A stretch of 64,000 nucleotides of DNA from Linderina pennispora (Eukaryota > Kickxellomycota > Kickxellomycetes > Kickxellales > Kickxellaceae). Of this stretch, positions 19,401-28,985 are shown piece by piece. Positions within the stretch are counted from its first letter, which is position 1. Each line of letters opens with the position of its first letter. The stretch lies in contig NW_024468279.1 of assembly GCF_002104995.1 (NCBI RefSeq), positions 1 to 64,000 on the forward strand, given 5' to 3'. Below the pieces are notes generated by a model. The model was not told where the DNA came from, ran no database searches, and saw only the letters and a list, made by a program, of their open reading frames with translations. Both the position numbers and the translations under genes were made by a program.

Positions 19401-22278
19401 CACCAAGATCCTTGCCGAGGAGAACTCGTCCAACTTTGGCCAGGCCTCGGCATACGGCCAGGCGTTTGCCCAGGATGCCGACAAGGCGGAGGTGAAGACC
19501 AAGACCGACGACCTTCCGTTCTACACCATCGGCTTCAAGAGCGCTGCGCCCGAGTTCACCCTGCGCACGCGTATCTGGGCGTCGCTGCGTTCCCAGACGC
19601 TGTACCGCACCATCTCCGGCTTCATGAACTACGCCAAGGCAATCAAGCTGCTGTACCGTGTCGAGAACCCCGAGATGGTCCACCTGTTTGGCGGCAACGG
19701 CTCTGAGCGCCTGGAGCAGGAGCTCGAGCGCATGGCTCGCCGCAAGTTCAAGTTTGTTGTGGCCATGCAGCGGTACCTGAAGTTCAACAAGGACGAGCGC
19801 GAGGCATCCGACTTTTTGCTGCGCACCTACCCCGACCTGCAGATTGCGTATCTCGAGGAGGTCCCCGCTGTCGAGGAGGGCGAGCTGCCGCGCATCTACT
19901 CGTGTCTGATTGACGGGCACTCTGAGGTCGGTGCTGACGGCCGCCGCAAGCCGTACTACCGCATCCAGCTGCCGGGCAACCCGATTCTCGGTGACGGAAA
20001 GTCTGACAACCAGAACCATGCGATTGTGTTCACCCGTGGCGAGTACCTGCAGCTCATTGATGCCAACCAGGACAACTACCTGGAGGAGTGCGTCAAGATC
20101 CGCAACATGCTTGGTGAGTTTGAGGAGTACAACCCGCCCACCGTGTCGCCCTACTCGCCTGCTGCCGAGCCGCAGAAGCCCCCCGTTGCCATTGTCGGTG
20201 CGCGCGAGTACATTTTCTCGGAGAACGTCGGTATTCTTGGAGACGTCGCTGCCGGCAAGGAGGCGACGTTCGGTACGCTCACTCAGCGCATCATGGCTGA
20301 GATTGGCGCGCGTCTGCATTATGGACATCCGGATTTCGTCAACTTCATCTTCATGACCACCCGTGGAGGTATCTCGAAGGCGCAGAAGGGTCTGCACCTC
20401 AACGAGGATATCTACGCCGGTATGAACTCGTTCACGCGCGGTGGACGCATCAAGCACACCGAGTACTTCCAGTGCGGTAAGGGCCGTGATCTCGGGTTCT
20501 GCTCGACGCTCAACTTCATCACCAAGATCGGCACTGGTATGGGTGAGCAGATGCTGTCGCGCGAGTACTACTGGCTCGGCTGCCAGCTGCCGCTGGACCG
20601 CTTCCTGACATTCTTCTACGCGCACCCGGGCTTCCACATCAACAACATCATGATTATGTCGTCGGTGCAGCTGTTCATGATCTGCATCATGTTCATTGCG
20701 GCCATGAGTGTGACGGTGAAGATCTGCGACAAGGTCGACATGAACGTACCGGAATATGCAAGCCAAGTCAAAGACGGATGTTTCCTGCTGCAGCCCATTG
20801 GTGACTGGATCAACAGAACCACACTGGCTATTCTTCTTGTGCTGCTGATTGCGTTCCTGCCTCTGTTCCTGCAGATGCTGACGGAGCAGGGCTTTAGCCG
20901 GGCCATTTCGCGTCTGGGCAAGCAGTTCATGTCGCTGTCGCCGCTGTACGAGGTCGAGGTTACGCTGGTGTACTTTAGCTCGCTGATGACCAACCTATCG
21001 TACGGTGGTGCGCGATATATCGGTACTGGCCGTGGCTTCGCGACCTCACGCCTGCCGTTCGCTACGCTCTACTCGCGGTTCACAGACTCGTCGATCTACT
21101 TTGGAATTCGCCTGATGATGCTTCTGACGTTCTTCTCGGCGGCGTACTGGCGCTGGCCCATCATCTATTTCTGGGTGTCGATTGCGGCCATGATCATCAC
21201 GCCGTTCCTGTACAACCCGCACCAGTTTGTCCTGACCGACTTCATCATCGACTTCCGCGACTGGCTGCGCTGGCTCGGCGCTGGCAACAGCTCGGCGAAC
21301 CCGAACTCGTGGATCGCGCATGTGCGCCTGACCCGTATCCGTATCACTGGCTACAAGCGCAAGCGTCTTGGTGAGCGGACCCCGACGACTGGCCATATCT
21401 CGCGTGCGCACACGGCCAACATCATCTTTGCCGAGATCCTGATTCCGCTGATCATGGCCATCATCATGCTGGTTGGGTACACGTACATCCACAGCACCAC
21501 AAACAAGACGGATATGGAAGAGAGCGGCGATAGTGTCCCCAAGTCGACGCTGATCCGCATCCTCATCCTGTCGCTTGCGCCCATCATCATCAACATGGTC
21601 ATCACTATTGCGTTCTTCTTTGTGTCGATTGGCTTTGGGCCGTGCTGCGCCATGTGCCTGCCGCAGTTTGGCAAGGTCATTGCTGGCGTCGTGCACACGA
21701 TCACGGTCATTGTGTACGTTGCCATCTTCTTCCTGCTGTGGTGGCTTGACGACTGGATCATGAACCATGCGATTCTGGGCATGATTTGTGTTGTGTATGT
21801 CGAGATTGCGATCTTTGCGATCCTGCAGCACCTGCTTCTGTCGCGCGAGTTTGGCGAGGACGAGACCAACGTCGCGTGGTGGACTGGACGGTGGTATGGC
21901 AAGGGCATGGGCGGCTGGGCATTCACGCTCACGATGCGCGAGTGGCTCTGCAAGGTCATCGAGTGCTCGATCTTTGCCGCTGACGTGTTCACTGGCCTGG
22001 TCACGCAGTTCTTCCTGTCGGTGTTCACGCTGATTCCGTGGGTCGACAAGTGGCACTCGGCGATGCTGTTCTGGCTCCGCCCGTCGCGGCAGATCCGCCC
22101 GCCCATCTACTCGCTCAAGCAGCGCAAGCAGCGCCGCCGCACGGCCATCGGATACGGCATCCTGTTCATCATCCTCTTTGTCCTCTTCCTGGCGGTCATC
22201 ATCGTCCCGCAGGTCATCAAGATTGATGCTAAGCCGCCCAATACCATCGTTGGCTATCTGGATGGCACAAAGTTCTAA
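16441..22278 (+). CDS. FKS1: 1,3-beta-glucan synthase catalytic subunit (GT48)
   Basis: Polymerises UDP-glucose into wall beta-1,3-glucan at the plasma membrane, normally activated by Rho1-GTP. The 1,945-residue protein is uninterrupted. It has a disordered Gly/Tyr/Gln-rich N-terminus (1-230) and the FKS1 N-terminal domain (about 240-430, with HSDYIGGDHANYRRWYF). A first membrane block follows (about 500-800), then a large cytosolic catalytic region (about 830-1395) and a second membrane block (about 1400-1925). The echinocandin hot-spot positions known from yeast Fks1 are readable. Hot spot 1 is FLALSFKDP (734-742; yeast FLTLSLRDP). Hot spot 2 is DWLRWLGA (1607-1614; yeast DWVRRYTL). The start at 16441 follows directly on an upstream frame's stop. 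The paired GAS gene diverges upstream. Confidence 0.98.
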   Translation: MANNYNGGSGSGRQQQGGPYDNVPPTQYLGRHDQQEQDPYGDAGYDDYGRPESFDVSYYASQEPADYSDQIYMSNTGGSGQDGGPSLLSPDGPMAQGPMMGELPPRRRRNGKNRDSDVESVSDFSVRSSIVRTPASHGSNDVDIFGAYRSNGSGPGAADDRYASYAPSTESLIHMIENKKSYRPTGSVTSFSRSASWVSNGQGGFMDFQNNDAFLNADVPYPAWSDPNQIPLSKEEVEDIFRDLTAKLGFQQDNMRNMYDAMMTMLDSRASRMSPTMALLMLHSDYIGGDHANYRRWYFSAQLDHDTPPVREQIDPKQQQELLEEEGDDPKKDTPAAFMEKWRAQMNAMSQYERARQIALWMLLWGEAGNLRYTPELLCFLFKVAEDYVKSPEAQQRVEPVPEGQYLCNVVCPLYNFLRDEGYEVVNGKYLKRERDHAKTIGYDDVNELFWTPESLRWIKFEDKSLLMDVAPHERWNRLADVSWKKSFRKTFKERRTMWHFMTNFSRVWIMHITVYWYYIIYVANFLYDPYFEWHDPTFSKASTQGAKVPLPNQDAKRYTLMACGGALAPFLAIMGTVAEMFFVPLNKSTQRQLWLRMLILVIILAADIAPTFWIWGKGDDPNFNLEGLDLQAPMQESEPGKLDDVDASVLSTWRVARAVAIVQFCYSVAFTIFLSLMPPALMFKQRKKNRNGRGLINRTFAGNFPPLKVAPRAISLCLWGAIFLCKYIESYFFLALSFKDPFRWLYRYFPADDSCVERFFGSQLCVKQHYITLGFMLLLDLVLFFLDTYLWYVVWNTVFSVGRSFYLGVSIWTPWRNVFGRLPKRIYAKILATADMEVKYKPKVLCSQIWNAVVISMYREHLLSVDHVQKLLYQQVTSEDDGKRTLKPPTFFVSQDDAAFEQEFYPSHSEAERRITFFAQSLSSVLPEPVPVENMPTFTVLTPHYSEKILMSLREIIRESDQYTRVTVLEYLKALHSDEWDNFVKDTKILAEENSSNFGQASAYGQAFAQDADKAEVKTKTDDLPFYTIGFKSAAPEFTLRTRIWASLRSQTLYRTISGFMNYAKAIKLLYRVENPEMVHLFGGNGSERLEQELERMARRKFKFVVAMQRYLKFNKDEREASDFLLRTYPDLQIAYLEEVPAVEEGELPRIYSCLIDGHSEVGADGRRKPYYRIQLPGNPILGDGKSDNQNHAIVFTRGEYLQLIDANQDNYLEECVKIRNMLGEFEEYNPPTVSPYSPAAEPQKPPVAIVGAREYIFSENVGILGDVAAGKEATFGTLTQRIMAEIGARLHYGHPDFVNFIFMTTRGGISKAQKGLHLNEDIYAGMNSFTRGGRIKHTEYFQCGKGRDLGFCSTLNFITKIGTGMGEQMLSREYYWLGCQLPLDRFLTFFYAHPGFHINNIMIMSSVQLFMICIMFIAAMSVTVKICDKVDMNVPEYASQVKDGCFLLQPIGDWINRTTLAILLVLLIAFLPLFLQMLTEQGFSRAISRLGKQFMSLSPLYEVEVTLVYFSSLMTNLSYGGARYIGTGRGFATSRLPFATLYSRFTDSSIYFGIRLMMLLTFFSAAYWRWPIIYFWVSIAAMIITPFLYNPHQFVLTDFIIDFRDWLRWLGAGNSSANPNSWIAHVRLTRIRITGYKRKRLGERTPTTGHISRAHTANIIFAEILIPLIMAIIMLVGYTYIHSTTNKTDMEESGDSVPKSTLIRILILSLAPIIINMVITIAFFFVSIGFGPCCAMCLPQFGKVIAGVVHTITVIVYVAIFFLLWWLDDWIMNHAILGMICVVYVEIAIFAILQHLLLSREFGEDETNVAWWTGRWYGKGMGGWAFTLTMREWLCKVIECSIFAADVFTGLVTQFFLSVFTLIPWVDKWHSAMLFWLRPSRQIRPPIYSLKQRKQRRRTAIGYGILFIILFVLFLAVIIVPQVIKIDAKPPNTIVGYLDGTKF

Positions 22279-22741
22279 ATTCCTTTTTTATGTTTCTCCT
22301 TTTTCCTCTATCTCACTTTCCTGTCTGTTTGAAAATACAATCTTTATGTGAAGTCAGCAAGGGGACGTAGGGGAAGCGGTTGTGGCGAGCACCCTTTGTC
22401 GCATGTTCGTGGGATTGCAGTGATGTGAGGCGCCAAGCAACCATTGCTGCTCGTTTCTATTTGAATTGCCATCTATAATGATGAGGGAGTGTGATGTCCA
22501 TCCCGGATGTTCACGTACTGCCACTGCTCCAAGTAACAACCCACAGGCTGGTGCAGCGCTGTGTCTGTGGTGAAGGCACATACGAGACATAGACCGATCT
22601 GCCAAGCGCAGATCAATGGATTTTTGATTTTCAAGGAAAGCAGTCTGCCGTTACTTGCGCTGGCTGTCCCACCAGCTTTTTCGTCTCTGTATTTTTTTGT
22701 ACGCTCTATAATTTACCAGCAAATTTATTTCCAACAAAGAG
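22279..22741. other. Intergenic between FKS and squalene synthase
   Basis: The FKS 3' flank has a T-rich run and an AATACAATC stretch just after the stop. The remainder is presumably the squalene synthase promoter, with an AT-rich leader (CTCTATAATTTACC) close to the start codon. Confidence 0.4.
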
Positions 22742-24074
22742 ATGGCGTTTCTTGACTGGGCTCTTCACCCCACTGAGCTGTGGGCGGCTTTCTGGTATGT
22801 GATGCGGCACGCCCCGCCTGACGAGAAGACGGTGAAGCTGCAAGTGTCAGGCGACATGAAGCGGTGCTACGACTTTCTGGAGATGACCTCGCGCTCGTTT
22901 GCGGCGGTAATTCAGGAGCTGAATCCGAGGCTGCGCGACGGCATTTGCCTCTTCTACCTGGTGCTGCGTGGCTGGACACCATCGGTAAGTTCCGAGAGCG
23001 GCGGGGTGTTGTGATCTGCACGCAATAGACAGGGCGCTAACACTGGTTCTGGATTTGTTTTTCGTGCCGTGTAGAGGACGACATGACGATCCCGGGCGCA
23101 AAGAAGCGCAACCTGCTGGAGAAGTTCCATGAGCTGATCTACGTGGAGGGCTGGACGTTTGAGGATTCGGGGCCCGACGAGAAGGATGCGCAGCTGCTGG
23201 TCGAGTTCGACGTTGTCATCCGCGAGTTCATGCGGCTGCCGACCGAGTACCAGGACGTGATTGCCGATATCACAAAGAAGATGGGCGCAGGCATGGCCGA
23301 GTTCACGGTGCGGCGCGTGGTGTCGCTGGATGACTACAACCTGTACTGCCACTACGTTGCTGGGCTGGTGGGGCATGGGCTGAGCCGGCTGTTTGCGGCG
23401 TCCGGGCTCGAGGACAAGTCTGTGGGCGAGAACCTGGACCTGGCCAACTCGATGGGCCTGTTTTTGCAAAAGACAAACATCACGCGTGACATCAACGAGG
23501 ACGTGCTTGACGGGCGGTGCTTCTGGCCCGCGGAGATCTGGAAGCGGCACGCCAGCGACACGGACGAGATTATCGCCAAGCGGAACCGCGAGCGCGGCAT
23601 GGAGGCGCTCAACGAGATGTGCGTCAATGCCCTGGCGCACATCCCGACTGCATGCAGTACCTGGAGAGCATCCACGAGCCGAGCGTGTTCAAGTTCTGTG
23701 CGATCCCGCAGGTCATGGCCATTGCCACGCTGACGCTGTGCTACGACAACGCGCGTGTGCTGGACGAGAACGTCAAGATCCGCAAGGGCGAGGCGCTGTG
23801 GCTGATTTCCAAGTCAGCGGACATCGAGTCTGTGCGGCACGTGTTCTACATGTATCTGGTGCAGCTCGAGCGGAAGAACCACGAGGGCATCCCCATGTAC
23901 GAGGAGGTCAAGAAGATTGTCGACAGGACCAAGCGCGATCTGGTGGTCAAGATGAAGAGCAAGCCGGAGAACCTCACGTACGAGTATATGGCGCTGGCGC
24001 TGTTTGTCTTTGCCATGGTGGCTTTCTACCTCTATCTGCCGCAGATAAGGGAGGATGCGTCGTACCGTGTTTAG
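22742..24074 (+). CDS. ERG9: Squalene synthase (farnesyl-diphosphate farnesyltransferase)
   Basis: Condenses two farnesyl diphosphates to squalene, the committed step to ergosterol, on the ER membrane. Exon 1 is 22742-22984, the intron 22985-23074 (90 nt, GTAAGT...GTAG), exon 2 23075-24074. Motifs include [11 protein letters not shown], the first Asp-rich site split by the intron (DTI-EDDMTIP), the [10 protein letters not shown] block, the second Asp-rich site ([18 protein letters not shown]) and [15 protein letters not shown]-terminal hydrophobic anchor lies near [16 protein letters not shown]. Two one-base deletions break the frame as written: one in GGCTGG near 22972, expected GGCCTGG, and one in ATCCCGAC near 23644, expected an extra C. 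Protein on both sides is fully conserved, so I treat these as sequence errors until shown otherwise. Confidence 0.93.
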
Positions 24075-24391
24075 GGATATGTTGTGCAATGGAACTAAGC
24101 TCAAATAGACATGGCAGGCATTCGGGGATGTGTGCCCGAGGGAGTGTGTGGCTGCTGCTTGAATGGAGGCAGGTGAGGGGACTTATCGATGGGCGTGCGT
24201 CTGCTGCGAGTGACTCAGCTAGCCGATTCAGGGGTCGCTGGAGACGCGAGGCCCAAGGACAGGGAGGCGAAACAGCGAGCTGGAAGGCCGAATGGCGCCA
24301 CACTGGGCACCAATCTTTCCTCCACTCGCCGCTTTTTTTACTGCAGTATTTACGGCTATAGCAGCACTTTTATCTTCCTTTTGGTACTGTA

Positions 24392-25132
24392 ATGGCTGGG
24401 CTAAGCAGCACCGTTGAGCCGGAACCACGGATACGGTCGGAGCCCATTGCGCCGCGGTCCAGGCGCGCAGTATTTGCAGACCGCATCCACGCCGGCGAGC
24501 AGCTGGCGAACAACCTGGGCGAGTACTCACGGGACCGCACAGCGGTTGTCTTGTCGGTGAGCCGCGGGGGAGCGATAATCGGGTCGGTGGTGGCCGAGAC
24601 GCTAGGGATTCCCCACTACTACTACATGGTCAAGGCGATTCCGTGGCCGCAGATGCCGCGGCTGTCGCTGGGCAGCGTGGCAGGCGACGGCAGCGCGCGC
24701 ATCGACAATGCAATTGCGCAGAGCGTGGGGATAGCGCAGGAGGAGCTGCTTCGGATAGTCAAGGAGGCCGACCAGGGGCTGCTGCGGGAGCAGGCGGCGT
24801 TCCACCTGGACGTGCCTGGCCGCGACGAGCTGGACGGGCGGACGCTGGTTGTGGTGGATGACGGGTGCGAGGCGGGCGACACAATGCGCGAGGCAATCAT
24901 GCATTTACGTCACTGCCACAGCGAGTGCAAAATCGTGGTCGCCGTGCCCGTGTGCCTGGCGGATCTGAAGCGGCAGCTGCAGCGGCATGCGAGCGTGATT
25001 GATATTGTGTCGCCGGTGTTTACGGGCTCGGTTGCGCGGTGGTATGCGGGCGGAGCAACGCCGGTGGAGCGCGAGCGGCGGAAGCTGGAGCAGATGTTTG
25101 AGGGCGACATAGGGCAGTTTGATATAGATTAA
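24392..25132 (+). CDS. Phosphoribosyltransferase-domain protein
   Basis: A 246-residue single-exon protein with a type I phosphoribosyltransferase fold. It has an N-terminal FADRIHAGEQLANNL helix and an SRGGAIIGSVVAETLG loop that would contact pyrophosphate. The PRPP motif region is VVVDDGCEAGDTMREAI (about residues 151-167), and CKIVVAVPV is the following strand. The order and spacing resemble stand-alone bacterial PRTase proteins of unknown substrate more than the purine, pyrimidine or uracil salvage enzymes of fungi. The usual DDGxATGxTM loop is changed to DDGCEAGDTM, which keeps both Asp residues. Substrate unknown. Codon use is like the neighbouring genes, so any transfer would be old. 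Confidence 0.75.
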   Translation: MAGLSSTVEPEPRIRSEPIAPRSRRAVFADRIHAGEQLANNLGEYSRDRTAVVLSVSRGGAIIGSVVAETLGIPHYYYMVKAIPWPQMPRLSLGSVAGDGSARIDNAIAQSVGIAQEELLRIVKEADQGLLREQAAFHLDVPGRDELDGRTLVVVDDGCEAGDTMREAIMHLRHCHSECKIVVAVPVCLADLKRQLQRHASVIDIVSPVFTGSVARWYAGGATPVERERRKLEQMFEGDIGQFDID

Positions 25133-25709
25133 CATGAGCTAGTACCAGCGCAACCTTCACCCACAGCCACGCTGCAGCAACCGCCCATGCATGTCTGGCC
25201 AGAAGCCGCTGGCTCCAGGCAATGGGCGTGTGGTGGGAGGTGGCCAGCAGGCGGCGGCATTCAATGCAGGGGCTGGGTGATGGAGTGGGCTCCTCGCCGC
25301 CAGGCCGGATTGAAGCCCCCTCGGCGAGCCAGCTGCTTATGCAAGGGGGCAACGGAGTCGCCGCTCGTCGTGACAGGCGATTGGGCTCTATCCGCATCCC
25401 TGCGTCCCTTGTAAGACACACCCACTCACAGTGCGAGTTGTATATGAGCGATCGCCCGCTCTCAATTACTCGCAGGACAGCGCGGACGCGCACCCTAACC
25501 CCTTGCGGGCAATTATCGCAGGTTCTGGCACGACTTCCAGTGTCTGGAACCGATTCGCTTTATTCGCATTTTACTCGGCCTAAAAAGAGTCTGCGACACC
25601 CCGAAGGCAAGCCTCCCCTCCACTGTCCACTCTCTCCTTTCATTATTGTCAGTCGCCTCTGGTTAGACTTCGTATTATATTGCACAAATTGGCAGACCCT
25701 TTCGTTGAA
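25133..25709. other. Upstream region of the PKA-like kinase
   Basis: No gene recognised. Presumed promoter and leader; an in-frame upstream ATG at 25680 lies 30 nt before the preferred start. Confidence 0.4.
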
Positions 25710-27119
25710 ATGGCGTTCATAAACAAGATACTGCAAAAGACAAAGAGCAAGATCGAGAGCAGCAGCAGCAGCGCCAGCAACAGCAGCGCCAACAGCACAA
25801 GCGGGGTGGACAAAACCGGATACATGTACACAGTGCCAGGGCACGCGGTGCTGACGCACCCGGCCGCACCGGCACAGCACCCAGACATCTTCCACTCGGT
25901 GCCGTCCAATGCTGGCGGGCAGCCGATGGGCCAGACGCAGAAGCACGTGGTGCCGTCAAATGCACCGGCCGGGGTAGCGCCCAGCACAACCAGCGTGGCA
26001 GTGCGGGCAGCGTCGTTCTCGGCAGACGCGCTGGCAGCGACGCGTGAGCAGCAGCAGCAACAGCAGCAGCAGCACCACTACCAGCAGCAGCACCACCTTC
26101 ACCACCAGCAGCAGCTGGCGCTAGCGCTGGGCGGCGGGGCAGCAGGACGCAGCTACGAGGACACGCACGTGCGGCTCGACGACTTTGAGGTGTTCCGCAC
26201 GGTGGGGACGGGCTCGTTTGGGCGCGTGCGGCTGGTGCAGCACCGCGGCTCGGGCAAGCACTACGCGATGAAGGTGCTGAAGAAGAGCCACGTTGTGCGG
26301 GCCAAGCAGGTGGAGCACGTCAACAGCGAGCGGCGTATCCTGGCCGAGTGCGCGTGCCCATTCATCGTCCACATGCTGGGCACGTGCCAGGACAACGTCA
26401 ACCTGTACTTCTTCATGGAGTATGTGGTGGGCGGCGAGCTGTTCACGTATCTGCGGCGGTACCACCGCTTCCCGCCGCCCGTGGCCAAGTTCTATGCGGC
26501 CGAGGTGCTGCTGGCGCTGGAGTATCTGCATGCGCGTGACATTGTGTGGCGTGACACCAAGCCCGAGAACATCCTGCTGGACGGCCGCGGCCACGTCAAG
26601 CTGACCGACATGGGCTTTGCCAAAAAGGTGGTGGACCGCACATGGACGCTGTGCGGCACGCCCGACTACCTGGCGCCGGAGGTGATCCAGGCCAAGGGCT
26701 ACGGCAAGAGCGTCGACTGGTGGGCGCTGGGCATCCTGATCTTCGAGATGATCGCCGGATATCCGCCGTTCTACGACGAGGACCACTACCGCCTGTACGA
26801 AAAGATCCTGGCCGGCCGCATCCAGTGGCCGTCGCAGTTCGACCCCGTGGCACGTGACCTGGTGAGCCGCCTGCTGACCGCCGATCTGTCGCGCCGGCTC
26901 GGCAACCTGCACCGCGGGTCGCTGGACATCAAGGAGCACCGGTGGTTCGCCGAGGTCGACTGGACGCGGCTCGCCGCGCGCGAGATCCCGGCGCCGCTGA
27001 TTCCGCCGCAGAAGGTCGACGGCGACACCAGCAACTTTGACAAGTATCCCGAGACCGCAGAAAAGTACGGCGACATGGCCACTCCTGATCCGTACGCCGA
27101 GCTGTTCCTCGAGTTCTGA
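25710..27119 (+). CDS. AGC-family protein kinase, cAMP-dependent kinase catalytic subunit-like
   Basis: Ser/Thr kinase of 469 residues. A low-complexity N-terminus (Ser/Asn at about 14-30, Gln/His at about 112-140) precedes the kinase domain, which starts at [20 protein letters not shown]. The ATP Lys is in YAMKVLKK (188), and the APE motif is in [11 protein letters not shown]. The AGC C-terminal tail follows (SNFDKYPE, ending FLEF), as in PKA. Two signature motifs are unusual. The catalytic loop reads VWRDTKPEN where yeast and animal PKA read YRDLKPEN. The magnesium loop reads DMG (300) rather than DFG. The catalytic Asp (282), Lys and Asn remain, so activity is expected. ATG at 25680 is an alternative start, but the 25710 context (GAAATGG) is better. 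Confidence 0.88.
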   Translation: MAFINKILQKTKSKIESSSSSASNSSANSTSGVDKTGYMYTVPGHAVLTHPAAPAQHPDIFHSVPSNAGGQPMGQTQKHVVPSNAPAGVAPSTTSVAVRAASFSADALAATREQQQQQQQQHHYQQQHHLHHQQQLALALGGGAAGRSYEDTHVRLDDFEVFRTVGTGSFGRVRLVQHRGSGKHYAMKVLKKSHVVRAKQVEHVNSERRILAECACPFIVHMLGTCQDNVNLYFFMEYVVGGELFTYLRRYHRFPPPVAKFYAAEVLLALEYLHARDIVWRDTKPENILLDGRGHVKLTDMGFAKKVVDRTWTLCGTPDYLAPEVIQAKGYGKSVDWWALGILIFEMIAGYPPFYDEDHYRLYEKILAGRIQWPSQFDPVARDLVSRLLTADLSRRLGNLHRGSLDIKEHRWFAEVDWTRLAAREIPAPLIPPQKVDGDTSNFDKYPETAEKYGDMATPDPYAELFLEF

Positions 27120-27441
27120 AAAAAGCCGTCACATTTTTCCCACCAGTTTATTTATTCGCTGCCCGTTAAGGGAACCATCCGCCCACTTCCGCCCGACGAT
27201 CTCCTAGTTCCTCCCAGGCTCCTGGCCATCGGCGCTGCCCGTGCACTGTGGGGCTGTGCGCACCTCGCGTGCATCCTTCTCCCCGGTGACTGCCACAACG
27301 AAGCAGCAGCTGCCTGCCTGCGCCCTCCTGATTTCTCTTCTTCATCTCTTTTCCTTCTCCCATCGCTTAATTATTTTATTTTAAAGTCCACATCCTTCCC
27401 AACAGCCCTGCTCTATCTACACTGCGTCCTGGGACTCGCTC

Positions 27442-28637
27442 ATGCCAATGGAAAAGACTCCGTCCATCAATGCCGTTGAGGCTACAGTCGCGCAGGCCAC
27501 CCATGCAACAGCAGCAGTAGCGACCACTGCCGCCGCCGCCGCCGCAACAGTCACAGTGGCTCCGTTCCACCAGACCATTCTGTTCAGCTGGCTCGCCGGC
27601 AGCCTGGCGTCGTGCGGAGCCGTCACTTTCACCAACCCGTTCGAGGTAAGGACGCGGGGCTGACTAATCCCGGGCCAGCGCAGCCCGATGACCTAGCGCA
27701 TCCTGGCACCTTATCTCGCATCCCATCTCACACCCCATCCCACACCCCAATTGTCCGCGTGTAATTTGATTTTTAGGTTGTCAAGACACGGCTACAGCTC
27801 CAGGGCGAGCTGGCCAAGGCTGCACCCAACACACCAAAGGTCTACACGAACGTTGCCCAGGCCTTCTGGACCATCGGCAAGCACGAGGGCCTGCGCGGCC
27901 TGCAGAAGGGGCTCGGGCCTGGCTACATGTACCAGATCATGCTCAATGGCACCCGGCTCGGCATGTACGAGCCGACCAAGCGTGTGCTGTACAGCGCAGT
28001 GACTGGCGGACCCGTCGACCCGGCTCGGCCGAACATCCCGCTGAACGTCGCTGCGGGCGGCCTGTGCGGGATGGCCGGGGCAGCGCTCGGCTCGCCGTTC
28101 TTCCTGATCAAGACCCGGATGCAGTCGCAGAGCAAGTTCGCGGCGGTTGGGTTCCAGCACAACTACTCCAGCTCGATCGATGGCCTCCGCCGCATCTGGC
28201 GCGAGGGCGGCCTGCGTGGCCTGTATCGCGGCATGGACGCTGCCATGATGCGCGCCGGCGCTGGCTCGTCGGTTCAGCTCGCCACGTACGACCAGTGCAA
28301 GAGCTCCATTGCCAAGCGCCTGGCGCACCGCGGGCTCGATGGCGACAGCGTGGCTACGCACTTTTTGGCCAGCATGGTGACCGGGTTCTTTGTGTGCATG
28401 GTGATGAACCCCTTCGACGTCGTCAGCACGCGCATGTACAACCAGAAGGCTGCCGAGGGCGGCCAGGGCGCGCTGTACCGCAACCCACTGCAGTGTTTCT
28501 ACAAGACCGTGTCCACCGAGGGCGTCATGTCGCTGTACAAGGGCTTCCTGGCCCACTACCTGCGCCTGGGGCCGCACACCATCCTGATGTTTGTCTTCAT
28601 GGAGCAGATCAAAGCTGCGGGCAAGAAGCTGTTCTAA
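27442..28637 (+). CDS. OAC1: Mitochondrial carrier, oxaloacetate/sulfate carrier type
   Basis: Inner-mitochondrial-membrane exchanger with three SLC25 repeats. Exon 1 is 27442-27645, the intron 27646-27776 (131 nt, GTAAGG...TTTTAG), exon 2 27777-28637; total 354 residues. The Px(D/E)xx(K/R) signatures are NPFEVVKTR (split by the intron after NPFE), SPFFLIKTR and NPFDVVSTR. The second-repeat SPFF form is characteristic of yeast Oac1 and animal SLC25A34/35. The Ala/Thr-rich N-terminal extension (about 1-45) is not part of the carrier fold. Assignment within the family rests on motifs only, so sulfate, malonate or oxaloacetate specificity is inferred. Confidence 0.85.
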
Positions 28638-28774
28638 TAAATCAAACCGAATCACTGCCCAATCACCACCGTCCCGTCCCCGATGCGCAGCGCACGTGAC
28701 GCAAAACATTAATTGCGCAATCGCCATTGCCCACCTGACCCACCGCGTTTTCCGGCTTTGATGCACTGCTGACG

Positions 28775-28781
28775 CTATATA
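28775..28781 (+). promoter_or_regulatory. Candidate TATA box for the subtilisin gene
   Basis: TATATAT in GACGCTATATATTTCTG, about 205 bp before the start codon, followed by a CT-rich stretch (CCCTTCTCCTTTAC) suitable for initiation. Confidence 0.45.
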
Positions 28782-28985
28782 TTTCTGCGGCCCAAGGTCG
28801 CTTGGACGCTCCCTTCTCCTTTACATTTTCCTCTTCAAGCCTTTTCGCTATTGAATTCTAACCACCAGCACCACCCAGCCCAAGCTCCCTATTCTTGTAC
28901 TTTATATATTTTTATAGAACCCGCTACGCCGCCTGCAGCACCACCACCACCAGCACCCCCTTATTGTATTAAACATTAGCCGCCA

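Noticed and set aside
17488-20766. 1,092-codon antisense frame inside FKS
   Set aside because: Shadow of GC-rich codon bias on the opposite strand; FKS is fully conserved and the antisense product has no domain.
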